Source: an uncultured Lachnospiraceae bacterium
GTDB taxonomy: Bacteria > Bacillota > Clostridia > Lachnospirales > Lachnospiraceae
Assembly: GCA_947626285.1 (NCBI GenBank)
Contig: CANQRR010000009.1
Span: 23,484-87,483, forward strand
Direction: 5' to 3'
Length of the DNA: 64,000 bases
This document shows positions 35,156-41,564 of the stretch, in pieces. How positions within the stretch are numbered: the stretch's first letter is position 1; every line of letters starts with the position of its first letter. Under the pieces are notes generated by a model. It ran no database searches. It saw nothing but the letters and a program-made list of their open reading frames with translations, and was not told the DNA's origin. A program made the translations under genes and the position numbers.

Positions 35156-36451
35156 TTACTTGTAGTAATCGAACTGCAGCCCGTAGATCCGAACCGTATC
35201 CCCGTCCCGGATGCCGAGTGCCTCAAGCTCATCCAGAATCCCGTTGTCCTTGAGGAAATTCTGGAAGAACTGGAACCCCTTCTCAGATTCGAGGTTCGTA
35301 TAGCCCAGCATCTTTTCAATGCGCGGCCCTTCGACGAGATAGGTATTCTCCTCTTCCTCCGATTTCGTGACGGTGAACGGAAGCGGTTTCCCTGCCAGAT
35401 GCAGCTGCGGGTCGTACTCCTGCTCAAAAATGGTCGTCTCCTGTGGGAGTTCGCGCAGCATCCCCTGTACGTGATACAAAAGCTCCTTCACGCCCTGTCC
35501 ACTGACGGCGGAGATCGCGAAGACCTTGATGCCCTGCGGTTCGAAAGCGTCTCTCAGGCGCTGCACGGGATCCACATCGTCCGCCTCCGTGCTGATCGCG
35601 TCGATCTTGTTTGCCGCGATCACCTGCGGGCGCTTTGCAAGCTCCTCATCGTAGGTCGCAAGCTCCGCGTTGATCTTCTGGATATCGTCCACCGGGTCGC
35701 GCCCTTCTACGGAGGCGGCGTCCACCACGTGGATCATCAGTTTCGTCCGTTCAATGTGACGGAGAAATTCAAAACCGAGGCCGACGCCCTCCGAAGCACC
35801 TTCGATCAGGCCCGGAATATCCGCCATGACAAACCCGCCGCCCTCCAAGTCGACGACGCCGAGATTCGGTGATAAGGTCGTAAAATGGTAATTCGCGATC
35901 TTCGGAGTCGCGTTCGTGACGCGGGAAAGCAACGTGGATTTTCCGACGTTCGGGAAACCGATCAGTCCGACGTCCGCGATGACCTTGAGCTCCAGAAACA
36001 CCTCCAGCTCAATCGCTTCCTGTCCGGGCTGCGCGTACTTCGGGGCCTGCATCGTCGAAGTCGCGTAGTGCATGTTTCCGTTGCCGCCTCTGCCGCCAGG
36101 CAGGATCACCTGCCTGCGGTTCTCACCGGACATATCAGCGATCACCTTGCCGCTTTCGGCCTCCTTGACGACCGTGCCTTCGGGCACACGCAGCACCAGA
36201 TCCTCTCCGTTCGCGCCATGGCAGCGGCGTTTCCCGCCCGGTTCACCGTCCTTTGCGGAAAACTTTCTGCGGTGCCGGAAATCGACCAGGGTGTTCAATC
36301 CGTCGTCGACCTCAAAGATCACGTCTCCGCCCTTGCCTCCGTCCCCGCCGTCCGGACCGCCGTCCGGCACGAAAAGCTCCCTGCGAAAGCTGACGTGACC
36401 GTCCCCGCCCTTGCCGGAGCGTAGAATGATTCGCGCTCTGTCTGCAAACAT
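35156..36451 (-). CDS. obgE: Obg family GTPase with OCT domain
   Basis: Protein of 431 residues. The glycine-rich Obg fold (1-158; SGKGGDGHVSFRRELFVPDGG, GGKGGDVIF), then a G domain with GFPNVGKST (G1), DIPGLIEGA (G3) and NKID (G4), then the C-terminal OCT domain (about 350-431; EGPRIEKMLGYTNLESEKGFQFFQ) found in Gram-positive Obg. It couples ribosome assembly, the stringent response and, in Bacillus, the general stress and sporulation pathways. It follows rpmA in the usual rplU-prp-rpmA-obg order. Confidence 0.96.
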   Translation of the reverse strand: MFADRARIILRSGKGGDGHVSFRRELFVPDGGPDGGDGGKGGDVIFEVDDGLNTLVDFRHRRKFSAKDGEPGGKRRCHGANGEDLVLRVPEGTVVKEAESGKVIADMSGENRRQVILPGGRGGNGNMHYATSTMQAPKYAQPGQEAIELEVFLELKVIADVGLIGFPNVGKSTLLSRVTNATPKIANYHFTTLSPNLGVVDLEGGGFVMADIPGLIEGASEGVGLGFEFLRHIERTKLMIHVVDAASVEGRDPVDDIQKINAELATYDEELAKRPQVIAANKIDAISTEADDVDPVQRLRDAFEPQGIKVFAISAVSGQGVKELLYHVQGMLRELPQETTIFEQEYDPQLHLAGKPLPFTVTKSEEEENTYLVEGPRIEKMLGYTNLESEKGFQFFQNFLKDNGILDELEALGIRDGDTVRIYGLQFDYYK

Positions 36452-36473
36452 AATGTCTCCTGTCTAAAAGTAA

Positions 36474-36504
36474 GGGCTTCAAACCACTTTATGATCTGAA
36501 GCCC
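36474..36504 (-). terminator. Hairpin between rpmA and obgE
   Basis: On the minus strand GGGCTTCA, a 15-base loop and TGAAGCCC are followed by TTACTTTTAG. The T-run is weak, so it may only partly terminate, lowering obgE relative to the ribosomal protein genes. Confidence 0.5.
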
Positions 36505-36511
36505 GCATCGC

Positions 36512-36799
36512 TTATTCTGCTGCAACCGGAATGATAGAAACCTGTTTCTTATCTCTTCCCTTTCTCTCAAAACGAACAATACCGTCTGCCTTCGCATACA
36601 GCGTATCGTCGCCGCCGCGTCCCACGTTCACACCCGGGTGAATCTTGGTACCGCGCTGCCTGTAAAGAATGTTGCCGGCTTTTACAAACTGTCCGTCCGC
36701 TCTCTTCGCGCCGAGTCTCTTTGACTCAGAATCTCTGCCGTTCTTGGTAGAACCGACACCCTTCTTGTGAGCGAAGAACTGAAGATTCATTTTCAACAT
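36512..36799 (-). CDS. rpmA: 50S ribosomal protein L27 with cleavable N-terminus
   Basis: Protein of 95 residues: canonical L27 ([40 protein letters not shown]). The leader [10 protein letters not shown] precedes the conserved His. In Firmicutes this N-terminal extension is cut off by the cysteine protease Prp, and cleavage after the FFA segment is expected here. The gene encoding Prp lies directly upstream. Confidence 0.98.
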   Translation of the reverse strand: MLKMNLQFFAHKKGVGSTKNGRDSESKRLGAKRADGQFVKAGNILYRQRGTKIHPGVNVGRGGDDTLYAKADGIVRFERKGRDKKQVSIIPVAAE

Positions 36800-36802
36800 A
36801 AC

Positions 36803-37129
36803 TTACACCTCCTGAACTTCTAAAGTAATGTATTCGTTTCCGTAATCCGCCTCAATGCTTCGGATCCCGAGCACAAGGCTGTCCATCAGCAAAGCTGCTC
36901 TCTCCCCGGGCACATCGGAAAACCGCATTCGCAGGTACCCTCCGTCCTCCGCCTGTTCCAGCTTGAACGCGTCGTCCGTGAACTCCTCAATAGAATTCAC
37001 CGCGTTGATCGCGAGCGCCGACACCGCCGAACAGATGATATCCTTGCCGGACTGCGCGTAACCCGCGTGCCCCTGGCTCTCAAAGCCCCTGTACTGATCT
37101 CCTGACTTCCACACAATGAATCGGATCAT
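36803..37129 (-). CDS. Ribosomal-processing cysteine protease Prp
   Basis: Protein of 108 residues with the family signature GHAGYAQSGKDIICSAVSAL, in which His and Cys form the catalytic dyad. It removes the N-terminal extension of L27, encoded next. The start is ATG 37129 (MIRFIVWK); the track's extra three codons begin at a TTG overlapping the rplU stop. Confidence 0.93.
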   Translation of the reverse strand: MIRFIVWKSGDQYRGFESQGHAGYAQSGKDIICSAVSALAINAVNSIEEFTDDAFKLEQAEDGGYLRMRFSDVPGERAALLMDSLVLGIRSIEADYGNEYITLEVQEV

Positions 37130-37134
37130 ATCGA

Positions 37135-37440
37135 TCAACCGTTGATCTTTTCAATCTTGACCTGTGTGTACTGCTGTCTGTGGCCGTTCTTCTTGTGATA
37201 TCCGCTCTTTCTCTTGTACTTGTAAACGATGACTTTCTTGGCCTTGCCGTTCTTCACGACAGAAGCGGTAACCGTCGCACCCGCAACGTCCGCGCCGACC
37301 TTCAGACCGTCATTGCTCACTGCAAGCACCTGATCAAACGTAACCGTCTCGCCAGCTTCTACACCCAGCTTTTCTACGTTAATGATATCGCCTTCGGCTA
37401 CTTTGTACTGCTTACCACCAGTTGCAATAATCGCGTACAT
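37135..37440 (-). CDS. rplU: 50S ribosomal protein L21
   Basis: Protein of 101 residues starting [18 protein letters not shown], with [25 protein letters not shown] at the end, both diagnostic of L21. The ATG at 37440 follows an ideal AGGAGGTG Shine-Dalgarno; the track start adds ten leader residues. Confidence 0.98.
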   Translation of the reverse strand: MYAIIATGGKQYKVAEGDIINVEKLGVEAGETVTFDQVLAVSNDGLKVGADVAGATVTASVVKNGKAKKVIVYKYKRKSGYHKKNGHRQQYTQVKIEKING

Positions 37441-37548
37441 AAGACACCTCCTGTTATCATTACTCGCCAAATTCGGTGGCCCGTGGGCACTTTTACCTCT
37501 TTGTGCGGCATACTATAATAAAATAGCACATTCCCGGAGCGGAGTCAA
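37441..37548 (-). promoter_or_regulatory. rplU promoter and probable L21 leader
   Basis: TTGACT (37543-37548), 17 bases and TATTTT (37520-37525) form the promoter on the minus strand. The resulting leader of about 70 bases includes the imperfect stem GTGCCC-AC-GGGCCAC. An L21 leader motif is known upstream of rplU in Firmicutes; I infer that this is one but cannot confirm the consensus. Confidence 0.5.
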
Positions 37549-37666
37549 CTGTTTTTTCCGACCTTTCCACTATTTTTATCGCTCTTTCTGTCGGTATTTT
37601 TCGAAGTTCAGAATCAGCAAAAAGGCCGGGACAAACAGGGACAATATATTCGTAACGCTATTGTCT

Positions 37667-38383
37667 CTACCAGATCAGTGCGTATACGACCGGGCCCAGC
37701 AGCGCGGGAAGCATGTTGCCGACCCGGAATTTCTTCTCGAAGGCGACGTTCACGCCGACGCAGAAGATCAGCGCGGAGCCGATGAACGAAAGGTTTGCAA
37801 TCAACGCGTCGCTGATGAAATTGCCGACAAAATGGGCGACCAGCGTCAGCGCGCCCTCATAGACCAGAATTGCGAGCGCCGAGCACATCACGCCGATGCC
37901 GTAGGTGGACGCCAGCACGATCACGATGGCGAAGTCGAGCACCGCCTTCGCGGTGAGCATGGTCGCGTCTCCGCTCAGACCGTCCTGGATCGAGCCGACG
38001 ATCGCCATCGCTCCGACGCAGATGATCAGGGAGGTGTTGACGAAGCCCTCCACAAAGCGCGCATCCTTCTCCGCGTGGAAGGTACGCTTCAGCTTCTCTC
38101 CGACCGCGTCCATGCGCTTCTCAATATCCACGAATTCTCCGAACAATCCGCCGAGCACCAGCGAAAAGATCAGAAGCATGCTGCCCTTCGTCTGAATATT
38201 CCCGTCCACGACCGTGACCATGCCCTGCAGCACGCCAGCAGTGCCGATGAAGATCGTCGCGACACCGCAGCCGGCCATCAACGCTTCCTGCATCCGCTGC
38301 TTCATGCCCTTACGCAGCAGGAGGCCGATGGCGCTGCCCGCCACGACTCCCGCGGTATTGATCAAAGTTCCTAAGCCAAACAT
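37667..38383 (-). CDS. DUF554 family membrane protein
   Basis: Polytopic protein of 238 residues with about seven helices. It begins MFGLGTLINTAGVVAGSAIGLLLRKGMKQR and ends with an LLGPVVYALIW helix, with GVATIFIGTAGVLQGM and LDFAIVIVLASTYGIGVM between, matching DUF554 (YdfK/YqgA-like) proteins. Possible transporter of unknown substrate. About 285 bases separate it from rplU and no partner gene is evident. Confidence 0.88.
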   Translation of the reverse strand: MFGLGTLINTAGVVAGSAIGLLLRKGMKQRMQEALMAGCGVATIFIGTAGVLQGMVTVVDGNIQTKGSMLLIFSLVLGGLFGEFVDIEKRMDAVGEKLKRTFHAEKDARFVEGFVNTSLIICVGAMAIVGSIQDGLSGDATMLTAKAVLDFAIVIVLASTYGIGVMCSALAILVYEGALTLVAHFVGNFISDALIANLSFIGSALIFCVGVNVAFEKKFRVGNMLPALLGPVVYALIW

Positions 38384-38456
38384 ATCTTTTGCCTCTTTTC
38401 TCTATGGTATCGTTCCAGTCTTTTGCCCTATATCGATTCTTATCCGGAAAAGCATT

Positions 38457-39299
38457 TTATGGAGTATCTGGGGTATCCTCCGCGTCAAGAAGGCGGAAAA
38501 TCTCCCGCGCGACGCCGTCCCCATCGTTGGACAGTGTGATCCGGTCTGCGGCCGCCTTGCAGGCGTCAGAAGCGTTCGCTACCGCCACCCCGATTCCTGC
38601 ATATTCAAGCATATGCGCGTCATTGTCGCCGTCCCCGAACGCGGCGAGCGATTCGCGCGGCAGGCCGAGCCGCTCCAACACAAAGCGCACGCCGGAATGC
38701 TTGCCGCAGTCTTTGTAAGAAATCTCCAGAAGCTGGCCGACCGAGGAGGTAATATAGACATCCGGCAGCTCTTCCTCAAACAGTTTCCACAATCTGGATT
38801 TCAGCGCCGGATCGTCGATCACGAGATCCATGCAGTCCAGTTTCGAGGCATTCTGCAACACAAATTCCTGGAAATCTTCCACCGGCGTCCGCGTATTCTG
38901 CACATACGAAATGGACTTTGTACCGTAGCGCAGAGGATCCGCGACATAGTCCGCCTGCGCATAAGGCTTCCCGTCGATAAACGCTTCGTATGCAACCTGC
39001 AACCCTTTCGTGAGCTGTAGAATCCTTTGCACAGACTGCTCAGTCAGTTTGTACTGCTTCAGACATACATCCGCGCGGAGGTCATACACGGCCGCCCCGT
39101 TCGATGTCACAGCGTAGCGAATGCCCTCAAAATTTCGAATTTCCTCCGGAAGCGAATTCAAGGCCCTTCCGCTTGCGACGACAATGTGAATGCCCTTCTC
39201 GATCGCGTACGCAAGCGCCTGACGCGTATATATACTTAAATGTCCCTGGCTGTTCAGCGTTGTATAGTCCAGGTCCAGGGCGATGCAACGTATGTTCAT
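38457..39299 (-). CDS. Cof-type HAD-IIB hydrolase
   Basis: Protein of 280 residues: motif I in ALDLDYTTLNSQGHLS (a D-x-D-x-T variant), motif II VVASGRALNSL, and motif IV FGDGDNDAHMLEYAG with the following GVAVANASDACKAAADRIT, as in Cof-type phosphatases acting on sugar phosphates or phosphorylated cofactors. Substrate unknown. GGAGG precedes the ATG. Its upstream leader carries a long hairpin and the repeated CGGACGG motif. Confidence 0.9.
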   Translation of the reverse strand: MNIRCIALDLDYTTLNSQGHLSIYTRQALAYAIEKGIHIVVASGRALNSLPEEIRNFEGIRYAVTSNGAAVYDLRADVCLKQYKLTEQSVQRILQLTKGLQVAYEAFIDGKPYAQADYVADPLRYGTKSISYVQNTRTPVEDFQEFVLQNASKLDCMDLVIDDPALKSRLWKLFEEELPDVYITSSVGQLLEISYKDCGKHSGVRFVLERLGLPRESLAAFGDGDNDAHMLEYAGIGVAVANASDACKAAADRITLSNDGDGVAREIFRLLDAEDTPDTP

Positions 39300-39344
39300 G
39301 GAGGCCTCCGTTCTGTCCGTGTTTAATGAACTATATGTAATTTA

Positions 39345-39453
39345 TCCGGACGGAGCCGCACGGTACCCTTCCTTGGAACTTTCCCGGCAAAACTGTAGAT
39401 ACATGTTGGGAAACGGAAGATTTTCTTTTTTCAGTTTGTGCCGGAAAAGTTCC
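39345..39453. repeat. Conserved motif copy 2 and a 21-bp inverted repeat
   Basis: TATCCGGACGGAGCCGCACGGTACCCTTCC (39345-39372) matches the motif upstream of aroB. Directly after it, GGAACTTTCCCGGCAAAACTG (39375-39395) pairs with CAGTTTGTGCCGGAAAAGTTCC (39432-39453), a stem of about 21 bp around a 36-base loop, without a T-run on either strand. It lies between the divergent HAD and DUF2383-like genes and holds no convincing ORF. Confidence 0.5.
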
Positions 39454-39611
39454 GGAAATCCCTGCGGTTCCTGTTTACCTAAACACGGAAAGTATATCAC
39501 ATTTCCTGAAAATACTCTACCGGACAATGATTATTTTATAGAATCCAGTATAGCAATTATAAAATTGATGCAGACTAGTATCATATCATCCGAACGAAAG
39601 GAGTTTCTTTT

Positions 39612-40046
39612 ATGGGAAATCAGGATACGATACATCTGCTGAAAGAGTGCGATGCCGGTGCGAAAATGGCCGTAGTGTCCTTTGACGAGGTACTGGACCG
39701 CGTCAGTGACTCTGACATGAAACAGCTGCTCATCGATAGCAAGGATCACCACGAAAAGCTTGGAAACGAAATCCATGGGCTGCTGAATCAGTACCAAAGC
39801 GAGGAGAAGGACCCGAATCCGATGGCAAAGGGAATGTCCTGGCTCAAGACAAATGTAAAGATGGGCATGGACAAGAGCGACGCCACGGTCGCGGACCTGA
39901 TCACGGACGGCTGCAACATGGGCGTGAAATCCCTGCACAAATATCTCAACCAGTACCAGACTGCCGACGACACATCCAAGGACATCTGTCGCAAGCTTGC
40001 GTCCATCGAGGATCAGCTCTGCAAAGACTTGCGCAGTTATCTGTAA
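39612..40046 (+). CDS. DUF2383-like four-helix protein
   Basis: Protein of 144 residues, entirely alpha-helical by pattern (DTIHLLKECDAGAKMAVVSFDEVL, LLIDSKDHHEKLGNEIHGLL, TDGCNMGVKSLHKYLNQY). The size and His/Glu spacing (DSKDHHEKLGNE) suggest a ferritin-like/DUF2383 bundle, but a full metal-ligand set is not certain. A strong AAAGGAG Shine-Dalgarno supports the start. It stands alone between two minus-strand genes. Confidence 0.78.
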   Translation: MGNQDTIHLLKECDAGAKMAVVSFDEVLDRVSDSDMKQLLIDSKDHHEKLGNEIHGLLNQYQSEEKDPNPMAKGMSWLKTNVKMGMDKSDATVADLITDGCNMGVKSLHKYLNQYQTADDTSKDICRKLASIEDQLCKDLRSYL

Positions 40047-40133
40047 GAAAAGGTAAAAAATGCGCTCTGCAGACATTCAATCTGACCTGGAAAACGCACA
40101 GGTTGATACGACAGATATATTTCAAGGCACTGA

Positions 40134-40159
40134 AAAAGTCCCGCATCTACGGGACTTTT
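40134..40159. terminator. Bidirectional terminator
   Basis: AAAAGTCCCG-CATCTA-CGGGACTTTT has A and T tracts on both sides. It can end the DUF2383-like transcript on the plus strand and the tRNA-Thr transcript on the minus strand. Confidence 0.8.
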
Positions 40160-40165
40160 CTGATA

Positions 40166-40238
<73 letters not shown>

Positions 40239-40268
40239 ATTGCGACTGGTTTCCCAGCCGACTTATGT

Positions 40269-40297
40269 ATTATATATAATTTCCTTATGTTTGGCAA
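40269..40297 (-). promoter_or_regulatory. Promoter of tRNA-Thr
   Basis: On the minus strand TTGCCA, 17 bases and TATAAT, about 30 bases before the tRNA 5' end. Confidence 0.75.
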
Positions 40298-40331
40298 GCC
40301 CTTTTTTTATTTTTTCACTTTCAGGATTGCG

Positions 40332-41093
40332 TCATCCGTTTTGCCCGCTTTCAAGCAGTTTCAGTTCTTCGATAATGGCAGGCAATGCGACTTTCGCCTG
40401 CTCGCTGATGAAGTAGTCCGCGTCCTGATCGCCGCGAGCGGATCCTGAATGGATCAGGATCACATTGTGTCCTCTGTAATACTTGAGGAATTGCTGCGCC
40501 ATCTCAGATTTCATGTATGCGCCCGCCAGAAGCAGCGTGTCAGCCTTGGACACTTCCTCCGCGGCCTTCGTCATGCGGCCGATGTTGATCATCTCTCCCA
40601 CCAGGGTTACGCCCGGATGAATCGGAATCCGGCACTTTTCGCAGAGCGGAACCTTTTTCGCGTCGCGCAGGTACTCCATCGGATACTCCCTGCCACAGCG
40701 CGGACAATGATTCTTCTCATAGATGTTCCCGTGAAGGTCGTAGACGTTCTGACAACCGGCTCGCTTCGGAAAATCAAAGAGCTGGCGGCTGATCGTCGCC
40801 TTCAGTACGCCCATATGCTCAAGCTCGGCGAGCGCCTGAAACGAGATGCCGGGATCCTCCTTCGCCTGGTTCAGCACTTCGTTCTGGTAGAATTCATAGA
40901 ATTTTTCGATGCGCGTGCTGAAAAACTGCGCGCTGAACAGCTCCTCCGGAGAATAGTCGTATTTCATCTCGATCGCGTAGGCGGTTTCCATGTTTCTCAT
41001 GGAGGAGATTCCGTCCTCCACGATCATTTCTCGTCCGGACAGGCATACGACATAGCTGCTCTCGTGCAGGATCTTTGCAATCTGTTTGTACAT
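40332..41093 (-). CDS. Degenerate Sir2-like protein
   Basis: Protein of 253 residues with the outline of a sirtuin: a start strand VVCLSGREMIVEDGISSMR where NAD-dependent deacylases have TGAGIS..SGIPDFR, the conserved DLHGN, a zinc module CPRCGREYP..CEKC, and late LLLAGAYMKSEMAQQF and LIHSGSARGDQDADYF. The NAD-loop GAGxS and the catalytic-core QNID/NVD segment are replaced (KATISRQLFDF), so deacetylase activity is doubtful. It could bind another nucleotide or act structurally. No signal peptide. Located between tRNA-Thr and the CsoR-like gene. Confidence 0.75.
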   Translation of the reverse strand: MYKQIAKILHESSYVVCLSGREMIVEDGISSMRNMETAYAIEMKYDYSPEELFSAQFFSTRIEKFYEFYQNEVLNQAKEDPGISFQALAELEHMGVLKATISRQLFDFPKRAGCQNVYDLHGNIYEKNHCPRCGREYPMEYLRDAKKVPLCEKCRIPIHPGVTLVGEMINIGRMTKAAEEVSKADTLLLAGAYMKSEMAQQFLKYYRGHNVILIHSGSARGDQDADYFISEQAKVALPAIIEELKLLESGQNG

Positions 41094-41147
41094 AACTTCA
41101 CCTCCGATTCCTCTGACCGGCGGAACATTCCCTTTCGTCGGTTTTCT

Positions 41148-41564
41148 TTACTTAATAAAGCGGTCAATTGCTTTGTTCAGTTCCTCGATCTCCTGCGTGT
41201 CCCCCGATTCGATCGCGTCGACAAGGCAGTGCTTGATATGGTCCTGAAGGATCACTTTGCCGGTGTTGTTGATCGCGGCTTTCACTGCGGAAAGCTGGAT
41301 CAGCACTTCGCTGCAGTCCCGCCCGTCTTCCACCATGCGCTTGATGGACTGCATGTGTCCGATCACCTTGGCAAGGCGGTTCAACACCGCTTTTGTGTTC
41401 TCATGCGTATGCGTGTGCTCATGTTCATGCCCGGCCGCGCCGGCGTGCGTGTGCGTGTGTTCATACACAACGCCGTCCTTCCCAACATGGGTGTGCGTAT
41501 GCTCATATGCAGGAACATCCCCATCTGCATGTGTATGGCTGTGTACGTGCTTGCCTTGCTCCAT
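41148..41564 (-). CDS. CsoR-family metal-responsive repressor with His-rich arm
   Basis: Protein of 138 residues. Residues 1-50 are a histidine-rich arm with EHTHTH repeated three times plus related motifs. The rest is the all-helical CsoR/RcnR (DUF156) fold (VLNRLAKVIGHMQSIKRMVED). The cysteine of DCSEVL and the His/Cys of DHIKHC are spaced like the Cys-His-Cys Cu(I) ligands of CsoR. It probably represses a metal-homeostasis gene, not identified here. The ATG overlaps the glgB stop (TAATG), so the two are translationally coupled, an odd pairing. Confidence 0.88.
   Translation of the reverse strand: MEQGKHVHSHTHADGDVPAYEHTHTHVGKDGVVYEHTHTHAGAAGHEHEHTHTHENTKAVLNRLAKVIGHMQSIKRMVEDGRDCSEVLIQLSAVKAAINNTGKVILQDHIKHCLVDAIESGDTQEIEELNKAIDRFIK

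Noticed and set aside
41393-41560. Short repeats GTGTGCGTGTGTTCAT resembling a CRISPR or microsatellite
   Set aside because: They are the codons of the EHTHTH repeats of the CsoR-like protein; there are no spacers.
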